DNA from: Verrucomicrobiales bacterium
GTDB lineage: Bacteria; Verrucomicrobiota; Verrucomicrobiia; Verrucomicrobiales; V1-33
Assembly (NCBI GenBank): GCA_018003315.1
Contig: JAGNEJ010000022.1
Location: forward strand, 1-57,979
Direction: 5' to 3'
Length of the DNA stretch: 57,979 nucleotides
The translations under genes and the position numbers were made by a program. Under the pieces are notes generated by a model. That model made no database searches. It was not told the DNA's origin and worked only from the letters and a program-made list of their open reading frames with translations. This document shows, one piece after another, positions 42,666 to 51,513 of this stretch. Numbering within the stretch: the first letter of the stretch is position 1; each line of letters starts with the position of its first letter.

Positions 42666-43930
42666 AAACAAAGCGCATTCTGATACTGGGTGGCACCACC
42701 CACGCCAACCGCGGAGACCTCGCGATGCAGGCGGGGCTGATCCAATGGCTGCAGCGAGAAGTGCCGGGAGCCGAAATCCGGATGCTGGCCTCCAACCCTG
42801 ACCTGACACGACAGGTGCTGGGAGTGCCCGCATTTCCCTCGCCCGATTCCTGGCTGGCCACTCCTTGGACCAGGGAAACCCCCACCAGCACCAGCCAACG
42901 AAAACGGGCCATCCGAAAGGGGCGCCGCTTCGCAATCCAAACCCGTCTGGCGCGATGGATTCCCGTTGCGGTGCATCCGTCCGCCAGGGAATTCGCCTCC
43001 CATCTGCGGTGGGCAGATGCGGTGTTTGTGCCGGGCAGCGGGTCCATGAACAGCCTGTGGTGGCATGACTGGCTCTATCCCAAAGCGTTTACCGTTCTGG
43101 CAGCCGCAGTTCTGAGAAAACCTGTGTTTATGACCAGCCAGGGGGTTGGCCCGGCCTTTTCCCATGCCTTGGATGCTGCGGTGGCCGGACGGATGTTCCG
43201 CGCCTGCCGGGCCGTCGGAGTCAGGGACGGCGAAGCCTCCGGCGCCATTCTGCGCAGCGTCGGCGTGGATGCAGGATCCATCCTCCTCACCGGCGATGAC
43301 GCCCTGCTTTTCACCTCGGATGCCCAGGCACTCTCCCGCCCCCACGGCAAGCTGGTGGGGGTGAACCTGCGCGATTCCTCCGGTTATGGTAAGCGGTATC
43401 CAAAACCGGAACTCGAAGCCTGCGCGACCGCTCTGCGCCGGGTGCTCCAGCGTGACGCCGCCGTAAAGCTGGTGTTCATCCCCATCAGTTATGATTCCCA
43501 CGACGATGACCGCAAATCCGCTGCCGCGGTGGCCTCGCTAATCGGCCTGCCCGAACGGATCACCCTCATTACCGAGGAACTGGATGCCGCACAACTGCGC
43601 GGAACCATCGCCGGAATGGATGTCTGTCTCGGAGTTTCCTATCATTTTTTGCTCTTCGCCTTGTCCTCCGGCGTGCCCTGCCTCGGCTTTTGGCAAAACC
43701 CCTACTACCAGCAGAAACTCGGCGGGCTGTTCCGGCTCTTCGAGTGGGAAGACCAGGCGCTGGATTTTTCCGCAGGCATTTCCGAAAACTCCCAGGAGCT
43801 GCTTGCCGACCGCCTCGCAAGCCTGCTGGAAAACCGCAACAGGCATCACCGAATGCTGGCACAACGTCAGTCGGTCATTGACAGTGAATGCCGCGCGGCA
43901 AGAAATCAAATTCTCCACCGCCTCGCATGA
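42662..43930 (+). CDS. Polysaccharide pyruvyl transferase-like protein
   Basis: 422 residues with the fold of CsaB/WcaK-type pyruvyl transferases: ILILGGTTHANRGDLAMQAGLI at the start (GGTTHANRGDLAM), FVPGSGSMNS, FMTSQGVGPAF, GVRDGEAS, and the C-terminal HFLLFALSSGVPCLGF in place of the family's H-RIHA/SGVP block (YHFLLFALSSGVP). It would add pyruvate from PEP to a sugar of a surface polymer, or act as a related glycosyltransferase. Overlaps both neighbours by ATGA, so it belongs to the same translationally coupled unit as the PP-loop genes. Confidence 0.78.
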   Translation: MKTKRILILGGTTHANRGDLAMQAGLIQWLQREVPGAEIRMLASNPDLTRQVLGVPAFPSPDSWLATPWTRETPTSTSQRKRAIRKGRRFAIQTRLARWIPVAVHPSAREFASHLRWADAVFVPGSGSMNSLWWHDWLYPKAFTVLAAAVLRKPVFMTSQGVGPAFSHALDAAVAGRMFRACRAVGVRDGEASGAILRSVGVDAGSILLTGDDALLFTSDAQALSRPHGKLVGVNLRDSSGYGKRYPKPELEACATALRRVLQRDAAVKLVFIPISYDSHDDDRKSAAAVASLIGLPERITLITEELDAAQLRGTIAGMDVCLGVSYHFLLFALSSGVPCLGFWQNPYYQQKLGGLFRLFEWEDQALDFSAGISENSQELLADRLASLLENRNRHHRMLAQRQSVIDSECRAARNQILHRLA

Positions 43931-44850
43931 CGCCAGCCATTGCCATCATCACCCGGACAAAAAACCGCCCGCAACTGCTGGAAAGGGCGCTGCGTTCGAT
44001 CCTCGCCCAAAGCCTGTCCGACTGGATTTGGGTCGTGGTGAACGCAGGGGAAGCTGCGCCGGTGGAGGCCCTGTTCACCAAATACGCCGGTGCGCTCAAG
44101 GGGCGCGCTCGGCTGCACCAGATTCCTCCGGACACAACCATCAGCGCCGCTTCCAACCATGGCATTCGCGCCAGTGACAGCCGGCTGGTCACCCTGCTGG
44201 ACGATGACGACACCTGGGAGCCGGACTTTTTGGAGTCGATGCTCGGGGCACTGGACAGCAAGCCGAACGTCGCGACCGCAGGAGTGGCCTGCCATGCGCT
44301 GTGCGTCGAGGAGGAACCCGATGAACACGGCAACCTGAAGCCAACCAAGGAGTATTTGCAAAACCCGCAGTTGCGAAACCTCAGCCTGGGTCTGATGGCG
44401 GTGATGAACCAGTTCTGCGTTCATGCCTTCGTGTATGAGCGCAGAGCCTTTGATCTGCTGGGTGGATACACGGAAACCCTGCCTGTGCTCGACGACTGGG
44501 AATTCAACCTCCGGTTCCTTCGCCGGTTTGACATCCAATTCCTGCCCCGTCCGCTGGCCCGCTACCACCTGCGCCCCGCCGTGTCGCAGGGGGACGGGGC
44601 GAATTCACAGTACGCCGCGCAGCCACTGCACCTGCATTTCGAGGCCCACATCATCAATGAAGCGCTGCGGGCCGACGCGGAGGGGCGCGGCCAGGGACTC
44701 GGGCTGCTGCTGGCCCAGGGAGCCGCCCAGCGGCAAATTTTGCAAGGCATGCGGAGCGCCGGACGCAGGCTGGAATCCATCAGCAAAAAGGTCGGCAGCA
44801 TCGACTCCCGAACCAAAACCCTCAAGGATCACGTCCTGCGAAAAAGCTAG
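43927..44850 (+). CDS. Family 2 glycosyltransferase
   Basis: 307 residues. GT-A features are AIAIITRTKNRPQLLERALRSILAQ at the N-terminus (IITRTKNRPQLLERAL), AASNHGIRASDSRLVTLLDDDDTWEPDFLE with the metal-binding DDDD, and GGYTETLPVLDDWEFNLRFL with the catalytic-base region. The C-terminal 80 residues are helical and polar (about 225-307), probably for partner or membrane contact. It is the last gene of the four-gene ATGA-linked unit and probably builds the glycan that the other products modify. Confidence 0.88.
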   Translation: MTPAIAIITRTKNRPQLLERALRSILAQSLSDWIWVVVNAGEAAPVEALFTKYAGALKGRARLHQIPPDTTISAASNHGIRASDSRLVTLLDDDDTWEPDFLESMLGALDSKPNVATAGVACHALCVEEEPDEHGNLKPTKEYLQNPQLRNLSLGLMAVMNQFCVHAFVYERRAFDLLGGYTETLPVLDDWEFNLRFLRRFDIQFLPRPLARYHLRPAVSQGDGANSQYAAQPLHLHFEAHIINEALRADAEGRGQGLGLLLAQGAAQRQILQGMRSAGRRLESISKKVGSIDSRTKTLKDHVLRKS

Positions 44851-45007
44851 GAGACGGCCGGGAAATTCCGGAATGCAGCCAGGTGCAGTCTCGCCCGGGT
44901 ATCGACGGCCCGCTGCGGCGACGGGGAGCGGCAGGCCTCAAAAACGCCAATCAAAACCCGACGGTGTTTCCGATTGCAAAACAGGGTGACCCGCTATCTT
45001 CGGCGGA

Positions 45008-45412
45008 ATGGATATTCAAGTGGCAACCCTCTGTGATTCGGCGATGGATTATAACAGCAAGCTGTGCGTCCTCGGAACGTTTGACACCATTGGCTCCCGG
45101 ACCCTTCCGGTGCTGCACCGGAACTGCGTGCTGGCACTGCGCGTCTGCTTCCGTCCCACCGACGAGGGGCAGCACAATTTATCGATCCGGATCATCGACG
45201 TGGACGGAAAGGATGTGATTCCGGCGCTGCCGCCGGTACAGTTCGAAGTGCGGCTGCCCCAGGATGTTGATTTTGTGACCCGAAACATGATCCTGCATTT
45301 CGAAGCGCTGAAGTTCGACCAGCCGGGGACATTTTCGATCGAGATCTCGGTGGATGGCAACGAACTGAGTTCGATTCCACTGCGCGTGGTTTACATGCCG
45401 GCACAGGGGTAA
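45008..45412 (+). CDS. DUF6941-like small beta-rich protein
   Basis: 134 residues, no signal peptide or membrane helix. The pattern LCDSAMDYNSKLCVLGTFDTI, ALRVCFRPTDEGQHNLSIRIIDVDG and LPLRVVY-like ending (IPLRVVYMP) is that of the DUF6941 family, common in Planctomycetota and Verrucomicrobiota, with no known function. Strands predominate and an immunoglobulin-like sandwich is likely. It stands alone, 157 bp after the glycosyltransferase. Confidence 0.75.
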   Translation: MDIQVATLCDSAMDYNSKLCVLGTFDTIGSRTLPVLHRNCVLALRVCFRPTDEGQHNLSIRIIDVDGKDVIPALPPVQFEVRLPQDVDFVTRNMILHFEALKFDQPGTFSIEISVDGNELSSIPLRVVYMPAQG

Positions 45413-45451
45413 GGGCGCGGCAGACCGCTCCTTTCCCCGCTCCTTTGCGTC

Positions 45452-47269
45452 ATGGCTGCACCCCGCATTCCCGGTGTCTGGAATCTGTGGGGAAATCCCA
45501 TTTTCAGGCGCTACTGCCGCTCGCGGCTGCGGGCTGGGGTGCTGGTGCCACTGATTTTCATCGTGGTCATCTGCGCGGCGTTTGTCTTCCTGACGCCCTA
45601 TCTCTATGTGCTAACCAAGGAAGGACAGCAGGCGTGGACGGAGGCTCGGGCGGCGCGCTGGGCGGTGTGGGCGATCTTCCCGCTGCAGGCGCTCATCCTG
45701 ATGCTGCTGGGCACGGGCAGTGTGGCCAGCGGATTGAGTCAGGAGCACGAGGACGGAATGATCGACTATCAGCGGCTGACGCCGATGCCTCCGCCGACAA
45801 AAATCATGGGGTATCTGTTCGGCCTTCCGGTGCGGGAATACGTGCTGTTTCTGGCGACGATGCCCTTTTTGATCTATGCCGCGTGGATGGGTGAAGTCCC
45901 GGCGCCAACGTTGCTGCGCTTTTACCTGATTTTCCTGACATCCGCGGTGCTCTACCACCTGGCGGGACTGGTGACCGGAACGATTTTCAAACGCCGCCGC
46001 GCCGGGATGATGGCTCAGTTGTTGGTGGTGCTGCTGTATGTGGTGATTCCGAATCTTTCCTTTGTCGGTTTTGGCGCGTTCCGGTATTTCACGGTCATTC
46101 CGGAATTTTTCAAGGACTTGGGACCGGTCCTGCTGGAGGATGCCGGACGCCTGACCAGCAGCCGGATGAATCTGCTCATGCAGCAGCCGGGCCCGGTCTT
46201 TTTTGGTTTTGAGTTTTCCGTGACCTCGTTTTCCCTGCTGGTGCAGGCCGGGCTCATCGGCGGGTTTTGCATGGTGTTATGGCGGAAGTGGCGGCGCAGC
46301 GAACACCATGTCCTGGGCAAGCCGATGGCGGTGGCCGGCATGCTGTGGGTGGCCCTGCTGCTGCTGGGCAGCTCCCTGCCGCAGGTCTCCACCGGACAGA
46401 TTTTTCCTTTTGAAAATGTGAGGAAATCGCTGGCTGACCAGGAACGGCAACTGCTGAATGAAGCGAAGGCAAGGTGGAAAGGCTCCGAACCGCTTGACAT
46501 CAACCGGCTGCTGACCCGATCCCGCGCCCTGCAAAGCAACCAGCGGACGCGTCGGGAACTGGAGCGTCAGTTCGACCGCGCGCTTCCGGAGAACAAGCAA
46601 CTGCTCGCGCAGGCGGTGCTGGTGGCGGGATTTTTCGGACTGCTGTGCTTTGGATCCGGCCTGGTGTTCCTTTCCATGATCACGCCGACCCGGGACGAAT
46701 TCCGCAATGGGCTCCAGCGCACCTGGAAACTGGGACGCCGTTTCATTCCCCCTTGGGCTGATGAGGCAGGGGCCTTGCCCTGGGCCGCATTCATCGCCGG
46801 CATTGGCGTCATCGCTTGGCTGTGGTTCTGCCGCGAACTGTTCGAATCGCACTGGATCCACTCCCCGCTGCCTGCCGGACTGGAAATCAAGCTCGCCGCG
46901 GCGCTGGTGCTGCCGCTGCTTTGCTATCAGGCCTTGCAGGAGCAGTTTGGCCGCGGACGGGCACTGTTGGCCGCTTTCGTGCTCTGGGTCGTTCCTGTTT
47001 TCGCCGGCATCCTGGCAGTGGTGGTGCGCAGGCCGGACGTGGCCGCCTTCTGCCTGGCATTTTCCGCACTGCTGCTTCCGCTGCTGGCCACCCTGGAGGT
47101 TTCCGGTCTGGTTTCCGCCCCGAACCTTGACAAATGGCCGGTGGATGACGGCGTGCACGTTGCGCTGGGCATTTATGCGCTGCTGCTGGTTGGCCTGCTC
47201 CTCCTGCGGGCAAGGACGGTGCGCCATCTGCGCCGGGCAGTCTTTGCCAAAACCGATGCCGGTTTGTGA
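45452..47269 (+). CDS. ABC-2-type membrane permease-like protein
   Basis: 605 residues with about twelve hydrophobic segments. The N-terminal half (NPIFRRYCRSRLR, then a helix, then LSQEHEDGMIDYQRLTPMPPPTKIMGYLFGLPVREYVLF) follows ABC-2 permeases, which carry a conserved E-x-G-T/M-x-x-Q... loop and a G-x-P region after the second helix. A soluble coil-like stretch (about 325-375) precedes the second half. No ATPase gene is adjacent. Export of a polysaccharide or another substrate would be the family expectation; nothing in the sequence decides it. Confidence 0.7.
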   Translation: MAAPRIPGVWNLWGNPIFRRYCRSRLRAGVLVPLIFIVVICAAFVFLTPYLYVLTKEGQQAWTEARAARWAVWAIFPLQALILMLLGTGSVASGLSQEHEDGMIDYQRLTPMPPPTKIMGYLFGLPVREYVLFLATMPFLIYAAWMGEVPAPTLLRFYLIFLTSAVLYHLAGLVTGTIFKRRRAGMMAQLLVVLLYVVIPNLSFVGFGAFRYFTVIPEFFKDLGPVLLEDAGRLTSSRMNLLMQQPGPVFFGFEFSVTSFSLLVQAGLIGGFCMVLWRKWRRSEHHVLGKPMAVAGMLWVALLLLGSSLPQVSTGQIFPFENVRKSLADQERQLLNEAKARWKGSEPLDINRLLTRSRALQSNQRTRRELERQFDRALPENKQLLAQAVLVAGFFGLLCFGSGLVFLSMITPTRDEFRNGLQRTWKLGRRFIPPWADEAGALPWAAFIAGIGVIAWLWFCRELFESHWIHSPLPAGLEIKLAAALVLPLLCYQALQEQFGRGRALLAAFVLWVVPVFAGILAVVVRRPDVAAFCLAFSALLLPLLATLEVSGLVSAPNLDKWPVDDGVHVALGIYALLLVGLLLLRARTVRHLRRAVFAKTDAGL

Positions 47270-47338
47270 TCCAGCCGGAGATTTTCGTTGCGCATTCCCC
47301 GTGGAAAAAACAACAATGCGCCCATCGGTTTTACTCCA

Positions 47339-48892
47339 ATGCCCCGCCCCTCAACCCGCCGTCTGCTCTCCTGGCTGCTCTTTACAGTCCTGGTCGGCTT
47401 GGGGCTGGTTTTCTACCTCAGGGCGGTCACAGCCATGTGGCAGCACAACCCGCTGCTGACCGGAGAGTCCAAGAGCTACGACCAGACCTTTTACATGGAA
47501 CATGCCGCGGGAATCGCCCTGGGCATGGACAAGGACGATTTCCCCCGCAGCCGCATGCCCCTCTATCCCTGGCTGCTGCATTTCTTTTTTGAGAAGGAAC
47601 TCTACGACACCAAGACGCTGTATGAACGCTACATGCGCTTCAATGTGGTCGTTTCCATCGCAGCTCTGCTGGGAGCCTTTGAAATCATGCGCCGCAGTGG
47701 CCTGGGCGCGCGGGCCGCGGGTGGCATCACCCTGATGACCGCCCTGCATGTCCACATCTATAAAGCCGTGCTTTTTCAGCCGGAACTGGCCTTCTTCACG
47801 CTCTATTTCCTGTGTTTCGTGCTCATGTGGAAGTCCCTGCAGGGCAGGTCGTGGAAATGGCTGCTGGCAACCGGAGTGTGTGCGGGCATCACCCACCTCA
47901 TGAAAGGGTCCGCCCTGCCGATGTTTTTTGGATTCGGTCTCCTGCTGGGGTGCCGCCAGGTCTGGGAATGGTGGCACCGAAGGCGTGACCCTGACAAGCC
48001 TGGCCTGGTGCGGCAGGCGGTGCCGGTGGCGGCTTTTGCAGGAGGCTTTTTGCTCATCACCGGGGTGTTCCTCTTCAACAGTTGGAAACACTACGGAAGC
48101 CCGTTCTACGATGCCAACAGCCGCTACTACTTCTGGGCGGAGAATTCAGGGGAAATGGCGGCCCTGCAGGGAACAAAAATGGCGATCATCAAGCCGCAGG
48201 TCACAAAGGAGCAGTTGAGTCACCCCCAGCTGATGAAATATCTGCCCATCTGGGCAAAGGACCCAGCGGTGGCCAGGCAAATCGTCCGCAAGGCACGGGC
48301 TGGCCAAACGGTGATGCTGGAAGGCAGATACGACATTCTCCCTGGCCGCCGGAACTATTTCCGGGACCATACCCTGGCAGATGCATGGCAGCGGATCTGG
48401 GATGGACTCACGGGCGAACACGGCATCCTGCTGCACAATTTCCGGCATCCCAACGGCTACGGCATCTACGTGGTGCTGTTCGGCAGCATGGCACTGGCCG
48501 CACTGCTGCTGGCGTTCCTGTGGGACCCGCGGGGCATCTGGAGCGCTGTCCGCCGGAATCTTTTTCCGATTCTTTTCGCCGGCGGCTCCATCATCGGCTG
48601 CATGCTGCTTTACGCCTGGTGGGCTCCGGTGAGCAACCGCAACCGGTTTGTGCTCACTCAGTTCCTCCCTGTCATATTTTCGCTCTCCGTGGTTCTGCGG
48701 GCCTGCCTGCTGCGGCTGCCGGTGCGCTTGCCGCTGCCCTGGCCCCGTGTTGCCGGTGGCGGGGTCGTTCAGATCACGCTCTGGGGCATCTTCGTCGCCA
48801 CGTTGTGGATGCTGGTCATCGATGAAGCGGATGAACGCATCCCAGAACTGATCAACCGTCCTCACATTGGCCACCGCAACATCTCCCAGTAG
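47339..48892 (+). CDS. Membrane glycosyltransferase-like protein (GT39/PMT-type)
   Basis: About 517 residues with around ten membrane helices. The first periplasmic loop has ESKSYDQTFYMEHAAGIALGMDKDDF-type acidic residues and SRMPLYPWLL, matching the P-x-YP-x-L pattern of lipid-linked sugar transferases such as the dolichol/undecaprenyl phosphate mannosyl type and ArnT. It would transfer a sugar from a polyprenyl phosphate carrier at the outer face of the inner membrane. The ATG at 47339 is used since an upstream TTG would only add a basic stretch. Confidence 0.75.
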   Translation: MPRPSTRRLLSWLLFTVLVGLGLVFYLRAVTAMWQHNPLLTGESKSYDQTFYMEHAAGIALGMDKDDFPRSRMPLYPWLLHFFFEKELYDTKTLYERYMRFNVVVSIAALLGAFEIMRRSGLGARAAGGITLMTALHVHIYKAVLFQPELAFFTLYFLCFVLMWKSLQGRSWKWLLATGVCAGITHLMKGSALPMFFGFGLLLGCRQVWEWWHRRRDPDKPGLVRQAVPVAAFAGGFLLITGVFLFNSWKHYGSPFYDANSRYYFWAENSGEMAALQGTKMAIIKPQVTKEQLSHPQLMKYLPIWAKDPAVARQIVRKARAGQTVMLEGRYDILPGRRNYFRDHTLADAWQRIWDGLTGEHGILLHNFRHPNGYGIYVVLFGSMALAALLLAFLWDPRGIWSAVRRNLFPILFAGGSIIGCMLLYAWWAPVSNRNRFVLTQFLPVIFSLSVVLRACLLRLPVRLPLPWPRVAGGGVVQITLWGIFVATLWMLVIDEADERIPELINRPHIGHRNISQ

Positions 48893-49070
48893 GGCGCCAA
48901 CCCGTCCGGACCTGCCGTGGACCCGCGCAACCCTTCCGTCGCCAGACCCGGATGAAACGTCCACTTTGTTGCCGCGATTGACGCGCACACCATTTCCCCC
49001 TTCTTTGACGCCTCCTCTCTGACCTGCGGCGTCCAGAACCCCGCAACCTCCATCCCAACCAACCATTTTC

Positions 49071-50258
49071 ATGAACCGCCGATCCTTCCTCACCAAATCC
49101 GGAGCCGCTGCAGGCCTGACCGTCGTTTCCGCAAAAACGGCCTTCGGCTTTTCCGCCAATGAAAAAATCAAGCTCGGTTCCATCGGCTGCGGAGGCCGCG
49201 GATCGTTTGTGGCAAACATTTTCAAAGAGGATGGCGGCTATGAATTCACCGCTGCTGCAGACTATTTCGCTGATCGCCTCACCCCGTATGCCAACAACTT
49301 CGGAGTGCCGAAGGACAAGTGCTTCACCGGCCTGGACGGCTACAAAAAGGTCATCGAATCCGGCGTGGATGCCGTGGCGGTCCACAGCCCGCCGTATTTT
49401 CACCCGGAACACAGCGCCGCAGGCATCGCCGCCGGAAAGCATGTTTTCCTGGCCAAGCCAGTGGCGGTGGATGTCCCCGGCACCCTCAGTATCGAGGAAC
49501 TCGGAAAACAGGCCACCTCCAAAAATCTGGTGATGCTCGTGGATTTTCAGTCGCGGGGCGATGCCATTTGGCAGGAAGGCCTGAAGCGGACCAAGGAAGG
49601 TGCCATCGGCGAATTTTGTTTTGGCGAGTGCGTCTATGAGGCGGATACGCTCCAGGCGCATGCTTCTGGCACCAGTCCGGAGGACAATCTGAAAAACTGG
49701 GTCTTTTTCCAGAAACTTTCCGGGGACATCATCACCGAACAAAACATCCATGCCCTCGACATCATGGCCTGGGCGCTGGGGAAACCGGTGAGAGCCACCG
49801 GCACCCGCGGACGGAAAGTGCGGACCAATGTTGGCGACACCTCCGACCACTACTCCGTGCTCTTTGAATTCCCCGGCGGAGCGGTCAATTTCCACAGCAG
49901 GCAGTATTCAGCCTGGGGCGTGCAGTTCATCTGTGCCAACCGCATCTATGGCACCACCGGAGCCCTTTTCACCGACTTCGGCGGCCGCGTCATGATCCGG
50001 GGTACCTCCAAAACCGCCTGGAGCGGCGGCATTTCCAAGAACCTCTACAAGGACGGATCGGTTGCCAACGTGAAGACGTTCCGCGAGTCCATGCTCAACG
50101 GAAAATATGAAAATGCGACCGTTCCGGAAAGCGTGAACACGAACCTTGTCACCATTCTGGGGCGCACGGCGGCGGAAAAGAAGCAAACGGTCACCTGGGA
50201 GGAAATGCTCGCCGACAAGGCCAAGCTGGAGTGGGACCTCACAGGGTTGAAAGCCTGA
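49071..50258 (+). CDS. Tat-exported Gfo/Idh/MocA family oxidoreductase
   Basis: 395 residues. A twin-arginine signal (MNRRSFLTKSGAAAG, cut near AFGF) is followed by the NAD(P)-binding start KLGSIGCGGRGSF, the GKHVFLAKPVAVD block containing the conserved Lys-Pro of the family, and DIITEQNIHALDIMAWALG with the catalytic His. It should oxidise or reduce a sugar or inositol-like compound, probably with a tightly bound cofactor because Tat exports folded proteins. This Tat-signalled branch is expanded in Planctomycetota and Verrucomicrobiota. No operon partner is evident. Confidence 0.92.
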   Translation: MNRRSFLTKSGAAAGLTVVSAKTAFGFSANEKIKLGSIGCGGRGSFVANIFKEDGGYEFTAAADYFADRLTPYANNFGVPKDKCFTGLDGYKKVIESGVDAVAVHSPPYFHPEHSAAGIAAGKHVFLAKPVAVDVPGTLSIEELGKQATSKNLVMLVDFQSRGDAIWQEGLKRTKEGAIGEFCFGECVYEADTLQAHASGTSPEDNLKNWVFFQKLSGDIITEQNIHALDIMAWALGKPVRATGTRGRKVRTNVGDTSDHYSVLFEFPGGAVNFHSRQYSAWGVQFICANRIYGTTGALFTDFGGRVMIRGTSKTAWSGGISKNLYKDGSVANVKTFRESMLNGKYENATVPESVNTNLVTILGRTAAEKKQTVTWEEMLADKAKLEWDLTGLKA

Positions 50259-50334
50259 CGCGCTTCCGCCCTTCCACTTGGGCGGCCATGAGCAATTGGT
50301 GGACTTTCCCGAATTTCGGCGCACTGGTTGCGGC

Positions 50335-51495
50335 ATGATGCCGTCGTCCCTCTCAATCGCCGCAGCATGGTTTTTGTCCACCCTGGCCGTCGCATGGGGG
50401 CAGGATGCCGTGGAAAAAAAGTCGGACAAACTGAAAATCGGCGATCCGGCTCCGAAGCTGCAGGTGGCCAAATGGGTGCAGGGCGACGTCGTCAAGGAAT
50501 TCGAGAAGGACAAGGCCTACATTGTGGAATTCTGGGCCACCTGGTGCGGCGCCTGTGTGGCCACCATCCCCCACGTCAACGAACTTCAGCAGAAATATGC
50601 CGACCAAGGACTGGTGGTCATCGGTCAAAACTGCTGGGAAGAGGATGAAGCCACCGTGCCCGATTTCGTGAAGAAAATGGGCGAAAAAATGACCTATCGG
50701 GTGGCGCTGGACGACAAGTCCGCTGACGAACGCGGCGCCATGGCGACCAACTGGATGATGGCTGCCGGGCGCAGCGGCATCCCCTGTGCATTCGTGGTGG
50801 ACAAAACCGGCAAAATCGCGTGGATCGGCCACCCGGCGCAGTTGAAGGAGGAAATCCTCGACGCCGTGCTGGCAGGAACCTTCGATGTCACCAAGGCCGC
50901 TGAGATCGAAGCCGCAGCGATGAAAGCCGAGCGGGAAGCCGCCGCCCTGCGCGCCAAGGAAATGGAAGCACAATCGGAAAAGCAAATGGCCGTCATCCAC
51001 CTGCAGACCGGACTTGGCAAGGCGATGCGGGCGCGTGACTGGCCGGCTGCGGAGAAATTCCTGACAGATCTGGAAGAGATTTCTCCCGACGATGAACGGA
51101 AATTTCTGGCCTTCCCGCGTTTTCAAATTCTTCTCGGCCAGAAAAAAACCGAGGATGCCTGCAAGCTGGCCGGGCGGCTCAGTGACGAAAATCCAAAAAG
51201 CCCGAAACTGCACAATGATCTGGCCTGGGCGCTCGCCTCCGCACCGGACACTGACAAACTGAACCTTGACTTGGCGGAAAAACTCGCCCGCCACGCCGTC
51301 GAAATCGCCCCGGAAAAAGGCCAGCCGATGACCCGCGACACCCTGGCCCGCATTCTGTTCCTGCAGGGGCGCAAGGACGATGCCATCAAGACCCAGGAGG
51401 AAGCCGTGGCCGCCGCCCCGCCGGATACCAAGCCCGAGTACGAAAAAACCCTCCAATCCTACCGCGAAGGCACGCTGCCGCCGGTTGCAAACTAA
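50335..51495 (+). CDS. Exported thioredoxin-like (TlpA-type) protein with TPR-like C-terminus
   Basis: 386 residues. Signal peptide (about 1-21, AVAWGQ), a TlpA/AhpC-type domain with the redox site WATWCGAC and the cis-Pro region SGIPCAFVVD (about 30-185), a short charged coil, and a helical repeat part (about 230-386) with TPR-like blocks such as LHNDLAWALASAP. The CGAC pair makes it a periplasmic thiol reductase or oxidase. The repeats probably bind a partner. Start: ATG 50335; the next ATG at 50338 gives the same signal peptide. Confidence 0.88.
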   Translation: MMPSSLSIAAAWFLSTLAVAWGQDAVEKKSDKLKIGDPAPKLQVAKWVQGDVVKEFEKDKAYIVEFWATWCGACVATIPHVNELQQKYADQGLVVIGQNCWEEDEATVPDFVKKMGEKMTYRVALDDKSADERGAMATNWMMAAGRSGIPCAFVVDKTGKIAWIGHPAQLKEEILDAVLAGTFDVTKAAEIEAAAMKAEREAAALRAKEMEAQSEKQMAVIHLQTGLGKAMRARDWPAAEKFLTDLEEISPDDERKFLAFPRFQILLGQKKTEDACKLAGRLSDENPKSPKLHNDLAWALASAPDTDKLNLDLAEKLARHAVEIAPEKGQPMTRDTLARILFLQGRKDDAIKTQEEAVAAAPPDTKPEYEKTLQSYREGTLPPVAN

Positions 51496-51513
51496 ACCGC
51501 CAGCGGCAAGCGT

